Below the pieces are notes generated by a model that saw nothing but the letters and a program-made list of their open reading frames with translations, had not been told where the DNA came from and searched no databases. A stretch of DNA of 64,000 bases, from positions 163,679,581 through 163,743,580 of the forward strand of contig CM023452.1 of NCBI GenBank assembly GCA_013339765.2, in the 5' to 3' direction. Position 1 is the stretch's first letter, and every line of letters begins with the position of its first letter. This stretch comes from Haemaphysalis longicornis (lineage: Eukaryota; Arthropoda; Arachnida; Ixodida; Ixodidae). Both the position numbers and the translations under genes were made by a program. Shown here piece by piece: positions 35,327 through 47,697 of the stretch.

Positions 35327-37235
35327 ATGAGACATATTTCTGAAAGTGGCCACCCGTGTAGATAACGTGATAGATGAGGAAGTAAGGAGCTCTTGAGGCG
35401 CACTGTGTGTATATGCAGATTGACATATGTAAAGAACTAAACCGACCCGAAAGTGCAGCAGAGATCGTCAGAACGGACTCCACTTCATTCGGGTGATCGC
35501 CGCCTAATTTAACGCTCGTGGGCCTGATATTATTAAGTTAACAATAATCAAATCATTCTTTATTGTCTCGTTCCTGTCCGGTTAACGCTGGCTTTTCGAA
35601 TCGGTAAGAGTGCAAGCCAGTGTTTCCATCCAATTTTGACCGGAACTCCGAACACTGCTCCTGAAAAGCCCTACATTGCCGCATACAATATTGTTGGTGG
35701 CCCTACTTTGCGCCCTGCGCCAAACAAAACACTTTCGCGACAAATATGTCAATGTACTTGTAAGTTTTACTTGCCTTTATTTTAGCTTTTTTGCCACTGT
35801 TATTTGTTTGTTTATTACCTTAACATCGAATCTCTGTATGTTCCGGTTTTGAAAGTACAGTGCACGGGCAAATCGGGGTAAAACGAAATTTTAACAGCAG
35901 AGATGTTTAAGCTTTTGGATCCGCAATCCAGCGGTACCAGAACGAAACACCAATAAAGAATACCGAGCACACGTGACCGTGCGCCTCGTGAGGAACGCCC
36001 GGCGTCGGCCATCTCCACCATAAAGAACATTCTGCCCAGCGTTGGTGCCATGATGCCTTGCGTGCTGTTCTCCGGTCAGTTAACGTGCGTTCGTGCCGCC
36101 TTGATTGGGGAGGGCAGACACCGAGTTCACGAAGAAAGTTGTCGCGGTTTCTACCGCGTCGTCACGCGGTGTACTGTGAGAGAGATGTGAAAACCGGCTG
36201 ACAAAACGGTCCGGGCCACTCACTCGTGGCGAAGTCCTAGAGGGAAGTTCGGAAATCCATGTAAGGTGCAATATCCCCGTCTGCGACGAATGGAATGAGA
36301 CCGCCAGCTCCGCTGTTTCTCCTGCCTGGCAACTTTAATGCAAGCTGCGTCATTTTTTTTCCTTTTTTGTCTACAGAGCTAGAGTATTGTGTTGCCTTCA
36401 TGAAAGGTTTCTGCGAGTGCGTTTTGGTCGTTTGTGCGGTGCAGACCCACGCATTTTGAGGAGCTTCGGAAGCGGCGCTTTGACCGGCATTTTTTCCGTC
36501 ACGGGGCCCTCAGATCACTAGTACCAATTATGCGTGTCAGGTGCCAGGTGGGGTGGCGTTGCTTGTACGTGCAGCCAGGCTTTACGTGCTACCGATTCAC
36601 GACCATTCTGATAGATAGTTACTAGAAACGGCTGGGAACCCTTGTTTATTCAAAACTGTCGCAAAACACAAATAAATGGCCACTAGCCGCTAAGACGTAC
36701 CGTACTCCGAGTTTCATTATTTTGAGGATTACTTAGTTCAAAGTGAAGTTTTAATAATTGGGAAATTGCCGTCTGCTGTCAGTACATGTGCTCCAATGGG
36801 AGAAAATTGGATATTCGCGTGTTTGTATGCTACAATATAATTAGAGTCCTTTCAAGTTTCATTCCGCTAATCAGCTAGGAAAGTATTCCCAGCGGCAAAT
36901 TACAAATAAACGTGTTTTTCCCCCACTACTTGGACTGCACGCAGTTTCGCTGGTCATCATTCTTGAAAGAGTAGGACACTAATTATTTAGTTCATTCTAC
37001 GTCACTTTCCGAATCCCGAGCTATCTCTATCCAAGGTTAATTATGGGCAGATACTAATTATATGACATCATGGTAACCGCGCACAAGTGACAGTCAGAGT
37101 TTAATATTATACGCTGTTGATTAGCCGATATTCAATATTTCCCATGCCAATAGACACTCGATCCTCCAACCTGGTCATGGAGAACAGCTGGTGCTTGCGC
37201 GGTTGGTAACATTCTATTCTTAATTTTGACGTCTT

Positions 37236-37471
37236 GACCCGCCGCGGTGGCTCAGTGGCAAGGCGTTGCGCTGCTGAGCACGAGGTCGCGTGTTCGATTC
37301 CCGGCCGCGGCGGCCGCTTTTCTGATGGAGGCGAATAGCGAAAACGCCCGTGTGTACGAGATTTCGGCGCACGTTAAAGATCCCCAGGTGGTCGAAATTA
37401 ATCCGGAGCCCTCCACTACGGCGCGCCTCATCGCCTGCGTCGCGTCGGCGCGTTAAACCCTACAATCAATC
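37236..37471 (+). mobile_element. tRNA-derived SINE (Ruka-like), full length
   Basis: 236-bp copy starting GACCCGCCGCGGTGGCTCAG with B box TGTTCGATTCC and a CAATCAATC tail. Perfect 14-bp target duplications AATTTTGACGTCTT lie at 37222-37235 and 37472-37485. Confidence 0.92.
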
Positions 37472-37974
37472 AATTTTGACGTCTTCCCTTTCTGCACACA
37501 TGCCGCCCTTTCACTGTCATTTTGTGATGAGTCTCATTTTCTGTCGCTGTCCGTGTGCGGATCGAGCTACAGAAACACAATAAAGCAGCCAAAGTTCGCA
37601 TTAGAATCCGTTTAATGAAGGGATAATTTTATACTTCAGCGGGTTCACTTGGCAAAAGTCAAAATCGTCCTACGCCTGGCGGAAGAAATGGCTATATGGC
37701 CTACAGCCTACGACGAGAGAAAAATTGTTAAAACGCGCTACATGTTGGCCGAGAACCCTACAGTTGGCAACACTGGTGAAAGCTGCGAAAACTCGTGTTT
37801 TATCGCTTGTGGCAAGCTGCTGCGGATAATCTGATGCATGGGTGGGGAGCGCCGTGGCACGGCAAAAAGCACGGCCACGATCCCTTTTCAACTTACGCTC
37901 TCTCCGGCCGATTGGGACGGCCGGAGAAAAACAACCGCGGCGTGATCTCGGAAGGTCATGCCGCGCGTATCGTG

Positions 37975-38060
37975 CGGTGTACGGCAGGCGGCGCTGCCAT
38001 TCCAAGTTGGGCATGTACGTCCAAATTTACCTTCATTTCTGCGTGGGTGAAAAACGCTTT
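37975..38060 (+). repeat. Dispersed short repeat, copy 2
   Basis: Counterpart of 30818-30908 in the opposite orientation. Confidence 0.55.
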
Positions 38061-39070
38061 TCTTTAATTCTTAATATGTAGATAAATGGTGTTGTTGTTC
38101 TTGAATTTAAAAAGAAACTAGAAGAAAAATACCTCCCAGACCCGGCGAACCCAAAACCGTTCTGTCTAGCGGCAATCAAGTTAGGCCAAATAAGCTGCGT
38201 GAGTGGACCATTCAAAGGGTCTACACAGCGCACGAAGATTGCCCTCGACTATCTCCTCTACTACATTCGAGAGGGAGGCATACAGGCCTACCTTTAATTG
38301 AGATACCCCTCCTCGCACTCCCGTTCTACATGCTCCCCTCGGCTATGACCGAGGTCAAGGGACGAATTGCAAATGAGTTTAATAAATGGATATCCCAACA
38401 ACCACAAAACGTGGCCTTCCCGTACAGTTTGGGGGCAAACATAGCACAGGTTTGCTCAGGAAAATGTTTTTTCCAACACCCGGAATTCTCGTTTAAATTC
38501 ATTTAGGAATCGATCACTCCAACTTCAGGCTTACATTTAGGTGAAGGATACGGACGATATGTGCATTATATTAGGTTGGCCACGTGCTAAGGTACTCATC
38601 AAACGTAAGCCGAAAGTCCAAAGCGTAACGGGTTTCAAAAGCATGTCCTAGTGATTTTTTCGCTGCGGCAGCATCTAAGAAATCTGAGCCAACTTCAATT
38701 CTACAGACCATAAGCGATTCTATAAGCAACGTTGACCGCTGCAGCCAGTGTGCAAGACCACAAAACTAATGTGTAAGAATCGCATTAAAAGCAACAAGAA
38801 TTCGTACTTAAGTGGTTAAAATCTTACTAGTTGTTAGCCTATGAATAGCTATCCTGATGTGCTAACAATAGTACTTACTACGTTCCTCTTTCACTGCTGA
38901 ATTGCCACGCTTTAGTTGGGAAGGATAAGAGCACGCGACGTTTGTTCGACGTGAGAAACGACAGCGTCCTCGTAAGTTCCTCTCTCAACTGAGGCCACTG
39001 ACATCCTGCTAGTCAAAGTGACATGAGTTTCCGACTCCTGAATTGGCAGTAGCACGTAATGCTCCCTCAC

Positions 39071-39174
39071 CTGAAGAGAGGGTTCCAAGGACGGCGAACG
39101 CGGTGATACCGATAAGAACTACGAAAAGAAGGCAGCAAGCGATGGCAACGGCCGTCGACTTTGAGTTCCCTTCC
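39071..39174 (-). CDS. Exon 6: signal anchor / transmembrane segment
   Basis: Acceptor CTGTTTCTTCCAG, donor TCTTCAG/GTGAGG; 104 nt, entering in phase 2 and leaving in phase 1. It encodes residues 41-74. After EGNSKS the segment TAVAIACCLLFVVLIG and the following ITAFAVLGTL are continuously hydrophobic (about residues 47-72), with Lys45 just before it. No cleavable signal peptide precedes it, so the expected topology is type II: N terminus in the cytoplasm, C-terminal domain outside or luminal. Confidence 0.8.
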
Positions 39175-39484
39175 CTGGAAGAAACAGATGGAAGCCCACG
39201 TGAGTGCATGACTTCAAAGAATGTCCGCTGACTGCTTTCTGCAGTTCGTTATTAGAGCTACGATTAGAAACACGCTGCAAGGCGACCGATTCAGAATGCC
39301 TTGAAACTTCATTGAAAAACACGCGTTTTCAGCGAAGCCCGAGAAATTCTGCTGTTGTGTCAATAGATCACCTGAGGAGAATGTCTTCGCAAGGGGAGGT
39401 TTCGCTAGGGGATGTTTGTGTATCTGTCACTATAAATCGTTACCTCGTAATCCCAATTTTTATACTTCAGGACAAAGTCTGTAC

Positions 39485-39580
39485 ACTCGCACGCATACAC
39501 CACACGCACACGCACACGCAAGAAGACGCGCCCGCGCGCATGGCGCACATACACGCGCACACACACACAGATGCATACAC
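39485..39580. repeat. CA-rich microsatellite
   Basis: Interrupted ACAC/GCAC tract in intron 5; source of spurious His/Thr-rich frames. Confidence 0.8.
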
Positions 39581-40789
39581 ATCCACCAGGGGCATCCTGT
39601 TCTTCATAATGACCTACCTACCAACGGATTGAAGACTGTATGTCGTTACAGGGACTACAAGAACGAGGACACATCAACGAATATTGCCAGTGTTTGGCGC
39701 ACAGATGAACGGCAGTCCTCCAGCCGATATGTAGGCAAAGCAAACTTTGTTGCCATTTTAACGCGAGTTGGGCTTCTTATTCCTTCGATTTTCTCGCGGA
39801 CCTTACGACACAGCTTATTTTACTGCTAAGTTAGGCGCTTAGTCAAAGGGCGGGTTCCCGACATTAACCTAGATATACACCCTCAAAATTCTCAACGGAA
39901 GGTTAGAATTGCCTGGCTCGTACATGAACAGACCTCAGCGAAAAGTTCGAGGTGCATACAAGGCGCTGACACCTTCCCTCAGTAACATGTATAGGAAAAA
40001 AAGCACGGCAGGAACAAGAACGTTTAACGGAAATATTGATCAAGTCCACTGAGAAGGGAAGGGCTGTTGCAATCCTTGACAAAATAAACTACATTGATAT
40101 GACGCACCAACGGGGTAGCCAAAGTATATTTACAGTATTTACATTTGAGAGGCACAAAGAGCGCACACCCGCGTCGTGCAGAACCAAGCACTAGCGAGCC
40201 TGCAATATCTTCATCGTCGTCGACCCGAGAGGAGTGACTGACAAACCTGACCTCCGAAACGAACCCTAACTAGCCCCATCTACTGCCTCGTTTCGAACAC
40301 TCCTTCTATACTCTTCAGTCAATGCTAAAAGGGTTTTGCTTTCGGTCTCAGGTCTCAGTGCGTAGGATTGTAGTAGTGTTCATTCACGCTAGGTGCATTG
40401 GTTCGAGCACCTGTAGCTGGAAGTTTCTCTTCGCAAAACAACACGCTTTGTTAGTGCAATGTATTCTTTTTCGTCAATTGCTGGCATTTTTTGGAAAATA
40501 GGGATGGTTTGCTGTATTTTATGCCACTTTATTATACCAAAACGTTGCTTTGTTCTTGATTGCTTTACTACGACGCGAAAAAGAGGTGAACGTGGGGAGA
40601 TTCTACGATGTGGGTGCTTCCAAGCGGCCAAGCTTGTAAAATATGCTGCGCCAGTGTTGTGGCGGCCGTCCCGGAGCAGCATGTCGTTGGCGAAGGCTAG
40701 CTATGACTCAGATACTGCCGGAGCCGCACGACGCGCACAACATCTGTGGTTTTCTCGGCAGATGAGTGTTGTTGGGGAACTATTTCATA

Positions 40790-41603
40790 ATGACCACTCG
40801 TAGCTTTACTGAGCACTTGAGAGAGTCACGTGTGGTGAGGAAGAGCCTTGTAGACAGCCGTACCTGTCGTCTGGGTTCCAAAACACGCACTAGACACCCT
40901 TTATTAGAAACGGCGTCACGGTGACGCTGGTCCCACAAGAGTTTGCGAGAGGCCTGTGATGCCGTTAAGTGGGTACGGACGATAGGATGAGACGGAGGAG
41001 AGGACACGAGAGGGTACAAGGGTATAGTGGGTGTCGGCAATCCAGAAGGTAAACCGGAAAGCCCCCAGCAGTAGTCTGGTGATAAGGATTGTTCGCCAAT
41101 GTAGCAGCGGTAAATCATTGTCCCTATTGTGATGGTCAGGGAAAACATGCTTGGAGAGCAAGCGCCTCATTGTTTAATGGAGTCTCTCTGTTGCGAGTTT
41201 GGTTTGAGGGTGGCAAGATTGGCCATCGAATGCTTACCCGAAGAATAACGAATAATGTCGTCTATTTCCTTGGACATAATATACTGGCCTCGATCAGTAA
41301 GCAATGGTCTTGGGGCGCCGTGAAAAGGAATGAAGTAATCAAGGAGAAAGTCCGCGACATCGGTAGCTTGGCTAGTTGGGGAGTGCTCACGTGGTTGCAT
41401 ATTGAGTGGCATTATCAGTGGCGACCGCGAACAACTTGTTCCTCGACGTGGACGTACGAAAGCGCGAAGTAGGCCAAATCCAAAGCAAAAAAGTACCTTC
41501 TCGGGTATATACAGTGATTAAAGGGATTTGGTTGGGAGTAAAAATGGTGTTTTCTATCATTGGCACATATCGCGACCCTCTACGTGGCGTTTTGTAGAAC
41601 GGT
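40790..41603 (-). pseudogene. Ty3/Gypsy integrase, distal part (split by RTE)
   Basis: Minus-strand frames give NKLFAVATDNATQYAT, then TDVADFLLDYFIPFHGAPRP and LLTDRGQYIMSKEIDDIIRY (integrase core with the second Asp). An eroded C-terminal domain follows (ASRKLLWDQRHRDAVSNKGC). Upstream it joins 42845-43460 once the RTE at 41615-42833 is removed. Sense to the host gene and broken by shifts. Confidence 0.75.
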
Positions 41604-41614
41604 ATAAGCCTGGC

Positions 41615-42833
41615 TAACAGAATTTCTGCAACCTTAGATTTCAGTCAACCCAAAGGTTCCGTAAAGGCTTTTCAAGAATGGATCATATTCACACGACCAA
41701 TCAGGTGATAGAGAAGTGCGCGGTGTATACTGAACCCCTATATATAGCCTTCATAGAATATGAGAAAGCATTTGACTCGGTCGAAACCTCAGCAGTCATT
41801 CAGGCATTACGGAACCAGGGTGTAGATGAGCATTATGTAAGAATACTAGAGGATATCTACAATGTGTCCTCAGCTACCATCATCCTCCATAATGAGAGCA
41901 GTAAAATACTTATAAGGAGGTGCGTCAGACAAGGAGACAAAATCTCCCCAATGTTATTCACAGCATGTTTACGAGAAGTATTCCGAACGTAGGATTGGGA
42001 ACAGGTGGGCGTAAGGGTTAATGGAGAATACCTGAGTAACCTAAGATTTGCTGATGAGGTTGCCTTGTTAAGTAACTCGGGGGAAGAATGCAAAGCATGC
42101 TTTACTGCACTGGACAAATAGAGTAGAAAGCATGCGCATGAAAATAATATGCAGAAAACTAAAGTAATGATGACTAACCTCGGGACAGCACAGTGGTTTG
42201 AGATAGGTGGTGAGGCCGTGGAAGTAGTAGGCGAATATATCTACTTAGGCCAAGTTGTGACCCCGGATCCCAATCATGAGGCAGAGATAATTCGAAAAAT
42301 AAGAATGGGTGGAGCGCATTCGGCAGGCATTCTCAGATAATGAATGGCAGCCTACCATTGTCCCTGAAGAAGAAAGTGTATGACAGCTGCATCTTACCGG
42401 TACTCACCTACGGGGCAGAAACTTGGAGGCTCACTAAGAGGGTTCAACTTAAATTGAGGACGACTTAGCGCGCAATGGAACGGAAGATGATAGGTGTAAC
42501 ATTAAGTGACAAGAAGAGAGTGGAGTGGGTCAGGGAACAAACGCGTGTTAAGGACATATTAGTAGAAATTAATAAGAAATGGACGTGGGCAGGCCATGTA
42601 ATGCGAAGGCAAGATAACCGTTGGTCATTGAGGGTAACAGAGTGGATCCCTAGAGGAGGCAAGCGTAGCTGGGTGCGGCAGAAAGTTAGATGGGCAGATG
42701 AGATCAAGAAGTTTGCGGGGATAAATTGGTCGCTGTTAGCACAGGATTGGGGTATTTGGAGAATAATGGGAGAGGCCTTTGCCCTGCAGTGGGCGTAGAT
42801 AGGCTGGTGGTGGTGATGATGATGATGATGATG
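41615..42833 (+). mobile_element. RTE-type LINE, 5'-truncated
   Basis: RT from AFIEYEKAFDSVET and CVRQGDKISPMLFTACLREV, with LRFADEVALLS at the active site. Then EYIYLGQVV, CILPVLTYGAE and a C-terminal segment 42475-42798 with WAGHVMRRQDNRW and a GEAFALQWA end. The 3' end is a (GAT)n tail, as usual for RTE. Perfect 11-bp duplications ATAAGCCTGGC flank it at 41604-41614 and 42834-42844. Stops and shifts near 41992, 42120 and 42340 show that it is inactive. It sits inside the zinc-finger region of a Gypsy integrase. Confidence 0.88.
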
Positions 42834-42844
42834 ATAAGCCTGGC

Positions 42845-43460
42845 CAAAACAGCGAAAACTGATCCGGTCATACGTGCGGGTCCCACCAGAATGCCCAAGT
42901 ATCAGATGGTCATGGAGCTCTTCAAGGACCGTGGTAAGGAGATACGTTAGTATGATCACAAAAACGATGCCACAAAAACGATTTTCTCTGGAAAGATGTA
43001 CTTTTGTGATGCCCATTGCTGTCTGTAAAACGGGGCTCGGACTTTGTCAAGTGAATTAATTTCACTTTTTTCCGAGCCCCGCCGCTTGTCGGAAATAAAG
43101 GTTTTATCTCTTATCTCTCTTATCAGCAGAAACTCAGGGCCATAGGAACGAAAATTACGGTGGCACAAGACACCGTCTCGGAGCTCAAAGTCGGCTAGAT
43201 GTACCAGAGTTGCCGGAAGAGAGACTGCCGATGATGGGCCGTAAGGATTTTTCATGGCATTGTTCATTGGCTATGTGCAAGAAATCTGATAAGTAGCGAT
43301 GTTTAGAGAAACAGTTTAGAGAAAACAGAGAACAACAAAGCACGCGCTGGAAGGCATGCTGGCTGAGATCACGTGACCGATCCAAAGCTTGGAAAGTAGA
43401 ACGAAGAATCGGTAACCGGTACAGCCAGAGGGGAACAGAAGGGCGACTGAAAGTAGGATA
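42845..43460 (-). pseudogene. Ty3/Gypsy pol, RNase H-integrase linker and zinc finger
   Basis: Minus-strand pieces: YLSDFLHIANEQCHEKSLRP, ADFELRDGVLCHRNF, then LLTTVLEELHDHLILGHSGG with the His-His half of the HHCC zinc finger. Removing the RTE joins it to FWPGLYRSTKRHVEGRDMCQ, in which the first Cys is replaced by Arg. The piece is itself interrupted by about 170 bp at roughly 42955-43130 that contains a strong stem-loop. Confidence 0.7.
43031..43081. repeat. Stem-loop inside a small insertion
   Basis: CGGGGCTCGGA (43031-43041) and TCCGAGCCCCG (43071-43081) pair perfectly over 11 bp. GTGAA/TTCAC pairs inside them. An AATAAA follows on the plus strand near 43093. It lies within a roughly 170-bp sequence foreign to the surrounding Gypsy relic. 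Confidence 0.8.
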
Positions 43461-43597
43461 GTGCATATAATTGTACGAATACGTAAAGAAATATGCGGCA
43501 AAAATGCAATCGGTCAGCGTAGGCTAGGGGCGGCGGTAAGCCTATGAGAAATGCATTCGTCCTGTCGTGGAGAAAGTAAGCCGCTCATGGTAATGTG

Positions 43598-43632
43598 TAT
43601 GTGGGTGTGGGTGTGGGGGCGGGGGGCGGGGT
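43598..43632 (+). repeat. G-rich tract
   Basis: TGTGGGTGTGGGTGTGGGGG followed by GCGGGGGGCGGGG has four or more G-runs spaced by one to three bases, so it could form a G-quadruplex. Confidence 0.6.
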
Positions 43633-44086
43633 GTAGAATACATTTCAGAGGCAAAACCTCCCATATAGGACCTCGTTATGTGGGTCGCCGCATTACGTCT
43701 TAACAATGGCGTCGACCAAAGGATTACTGGTTTTGTTTTTAAAACGGTTGTTCTGGGCGTGTATGTTGTAACTGTTTTATGTTTGAAGGCGCAATGGATC
43801 AAGCACCGAGAATACACGGACAACTTCCGATTGTTTGACAAGTTCTGGTAGATGATTCTCTCGATGAAGGGTACTCATTAGGTTGAATAATGCACGATGT
43901 AAAGCACGTGTCTGATTAAGGAGGCTTTTTGTGCCACATCTCGGATGCGCTGAAAATATTCGATAACTGGCGTGTCGTCTGACTTCGAAGAAATTAAATG
44001 TATTGAGCTATATAAACGGCTTAAAAACTATTTCGGGGTAAGCACTCAGCACGAAGAATACCTAGCAAGACAAACGTAGTACTTAC

Positions 44087-44093
44087 TCCGTGT
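44087..44093 (-). CDS. Microexon 5 (7 nt)
   Basis: Seven bases, ACACGGA on the minus strand, sit between a long pyrimidine-rich tract ending CCCACTGCAG and a consensus GTAAGTACT donor. The exon enters in phase 1 and leaves in phase 2. That is the shift needed between exon 4 (ends phase 1) and exon 6 (enters phase 2). It encodes Asp38, Thr39 and the start of Glu40. Without it the transmembrane exon would be read out of frame if the strong acceptor at 39175 is used. An alternative is skipping it and using a weak AG five bases further into exon 6. Confidence 0.65.
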
Positions 44094-47000
44094 CTGCAGT
44101 GGGAGTTGAGGATGCAAAAAAAGATGGACAAGAAGAAATAAACAAAAAGTTAGTACTCTTGTGTGATCTGCCTATTATAAACACACTGAAAGAAGCTGCA
44201 CTCTTAAGTGCTTTTTCTGAAACTTAGTGGATAACGCGTCGTAGATATTATTTGAAGAGTTGAGGAAAAAAAAAAACGTTCTGTAGCGCTCGTAAATAGA
44301 CGCGTTTCCTGTGAAATCGCATGTTAAGCACTGCATCGTCTCAAAGGCGTCACATTGTAATCCGACTAGTACAAATCCCCTGTTGTAATTATAAGGGCTT
44401 TGAAGCGATGAGGCCTATTTACTTTCGTGATATTTATAGGCCTCACCTAACGGTTTAATTCCTGCGCCATACTCGCAGTATAGCACATGAAAATGTTTTT
44501 CAAACTTATGTTTCGTTTGGCACCCTTAGTCTTATGGAAGTTCAGGGTCAATTAATTATAAAAGGCTCCAAAAGGCGCATGTCTAAACATGAGAGCATGC
44601 ATCGACCAACATATTCGCGCAGGGGTTTTAAAATTTGCCATACACGATGTCAACACACGTATGCGGCCATGCGCGAGAACTCAGGCAAAACTGTTTGTTC
44701 CGACCATTCCCACGTGAAGCCAACCTTAACGAAGACACCCAGGGAGTGAGCGAGTCCTAGCCGACCATGGGAGTACGTTTGGGACAGAAGTTCAATGCAC
44801 TTGCAAGCGATGATATACTTCCGTGTTTCTCATGCTTGACAGCGCTAATTCGAAGCGTGCGCATATTATGTTCTATTCTGTGTCGACATAAACACATGAA
44901 CGCTTCTATCATTTCTTTGAAGGATGGTGCTGACCGGCAGATTCAGACGGTTCTTACTAGGGCGGCGCCTGTTGCGGCGAAAGTGCAGGGGCGAGGAATC
45001 GAGTATTACTTGGGAATGGGACTGGCATACGACATTACAGATGGTACTGATTCCTAAGGCAGTGCTTTTTTCAAGTTTAGGCATTAGGCTGCCAACCCAT
45101 TAGCATCCCGAAAACAGTATATGCAATACACCTGACGGGCATTATTTAACACCACCAGGAATGGCCAATAGAGCAAAGAGAAAATTAGCTAATTATTTCG
45201 TTACAATCCGGGCTTGTCGGAATTTAACCATGCCTCCGGGAACTGCAGAGGCCCAACAACCCCGAAGCTACGGGCTTGTGTACAGTTCTAGCTGACTGAA
45301 GGTTTTCCAACTGTGTGTTTCACTGGGCGCGTGAGGGCCAAGGAGCAAGAATATAGATGGTATTCACTGAAAATTTTAGCTCTGGAATTTCTTCACTTGA
45401 GAACTCTGAAAACGGCCACGCCTGTGCCGTTTCAGCACAGATATGGTGCTGCTTGTGCCACCGCGCCCGCACCGTGCAGAATAAAAAAAAAAACGGCGTG
45501 CGTGGTGTGCCCCGTCTCAACAGCGATTCTCAGTAGTGGGGTCAACAGCTATGTATTCATCGCACTTACATTGGTGTCGAGAAATTACCATGTGCTCGGT
45601 GGGGCACAGTTTCGAACATCAAACACATCTTGCTGAGCAAGAGCTAACCAGTGACGGCGCGCACACATGCTTGCCCGCATGCATGCCACGCCAGTGAATA
45701 CAACCTATACGTGGGAGAGGAAACTGCTCCTTGCGACAAGTTCTGGCAAGCGACCAGATAATGTCGTCTATAACAACTAAAGTGGACTGGAAAGCTGCGT
45801 AGCTATACAGCGAATGAAAGGGTAGGGGAAGCTGACGAACAAAATGATGGCGGCCAAAATTAATTCCGGGGCTGCTTTGTGAAATAGCCGAGCGCTGCAA
45901 AATCCCAGTATCTTCACCCGTGTGTCGATGCTACTAGCATAAGCTGTGCCGACCACTTGGGACACTATCTGGCCGTGGTAGGAAGTCTCGTTTCCTCTCC
46001 TGTCTTGTTCTTGCTCCGCGGTGAGGGCGCAAAAATGGGGAGGAGGGACACGGAGCGGCCCGTGAGTAGAACACGTGTACCACAAGCAGGGAGAACGTTG
46101 ACCCTGCAGCAGTTATTTAGCTCCGGCTTCACGTGATAGAATGAATGCTACGCGGTATGTACTGCCGGCCGTGGTGTTGCCGACCACGCAAAAACGCCAA
46201 CAAGGCAGAAACAAAGGAGGCGAAAAATGAGAGCCCACAGAAGAGGCTTCTGGCGCAGACACGACGTTGCTGTACAGAAGTTTGTGATGTGCCTCCACAG
46301 AAGCCACAGCGTTCTAGTATTCAAGGCACGTAACTTCAGTTAGGTGCCCCCAAGATTTTCTTGCTGTGATATTTTGACATCCCCAAGCTAGTACAATTGG
46401 CGTAGAAAAGCTTAATGGCTGAACCTGTAGCTATAGAACCAGCATGGGCGATAAGTAGCGATGAGATACTACGAAGAGTAGAAGGTGTCTCGAGTCTCTA
46501 TTACACCTCCATAATTTAAGGTTGAAAGGAATTTGTGTAAATGATAAATACATAAAGGATTTAATTTGTTTCATTAAGATGCCTTTGCACAAAGATTGCA
46601 TTCATGAAACAAATTATGTTTTTCCATGGCCAAATCTGTAGAGGTGACAGCCAAAATGGTCAATTCGCAGTGAAGGAGCTAACAAGTTGATCCTCTTCAT
46701 TGGAGAAAGTAGTAGTGTAGGGCCAAAACAATCATGGATAGCGTTATTGAACTTTTGGTGGAAATGGGCGACAGGTCGATACACTAACTGTCCACAATCA
46801 AAACTGACCGTTGTCTACGCCCAGGAATAATTAGTCGTGCAGTGACACACCGCGGTATCTGACGAGAGTGGCAACATGATCACTTAAAATGTATTGCGTT
46901 TATACGAAAGTGATGGCGATCACCTGCGTTTGGATGCACGCATTTGTGCATGTTCCTGTCAGAGCCCATCCTATAAAGAAACTGAATACTGCAATTTCTA

Positions 47001-47649
47001 ATGTATAGGGGGAGTTCGAGTAGTTGGATTGCTAGTTATAAAGTCTTCTCACTCTTGCTGTGTATTAGTGCACAGTGGTGTTCACAGCGTAACGTTGTTT
47101 ATGCGAGGAAACCAGTATGCAAGAAATATGCCGTTAGAATGTCGGTCGCAAATGGCAGGCTCCCGACGGGGCGGGCCCATTTTCTATTACAAAGAGTACA
47201 TCTAGGTGTTGAAACGTATAAAAACTGGTTGACCCCTTACAAACTGCCCAAAAGATTTTTGCTTGCACTTACTCGCTCCTGGGAGGGCCATGCCTACATC
47301 AGAAAAAACAACGCAAAGCATAAAGCGATATAAGCACCTACAAGTTCAGCGAAGCCAAATACGACAACTTGAAGGAAAACCTGGGGACGACTTAGGGGGC
47401 CAAAATCGACGGAGCTGGGCTGTGCAGCTATATATTAGTCGAGTAGAGCGGCGGCCTCAAAGAAATTTTGGCCACACCAGTCTTTCGGGGGCTGGGTGCA
47501 GTTTCTCTCGTCCAATTGTGGTAATGGAACACTGCCTGACTGTTGTCTTTTACGACGTGTATTCACGTAGGGATACAAGGTAATATTTTAGGAATTTTAT
47601 TGGGTGCAAAGACGCCATTATATACCAAGCGAGCTGGCGAAGACCTTAC
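44094..47649. other. Intron 4, nothing recognised
   Basis: No LINE, SINE or exon candidate recognised between the 7-nt and 48-nt microexons. Further very short exons cannot be excluded by eye. Confidence 0.45.
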
Positions 47650-47697
47650 CAGTGTTCTGCAGGGTGTACGCCGACGAATAGTACCCCGACGGATCAT
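47650..47697 (-). CDS. Microexon 4 (48 nt), Tyr-rich tail
   Basis: Forty-eight bases between a TTTTTTTTCTAG acceptor and a GTAAGG donor, phase 1 at both ends, encoding DPSGYYSSAYTLQNT (residues 23-37) plus the shared codon for Asp22. With exons 2 and 3 it makes a 37-residue stretch holding nine tyrosines in a Gly/Ser/Pro background, expected on the cytoplasmic side. Tyrosine pairs could be phosphorylation or adaptor sites; that is inference only. Confidence 0.7.
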
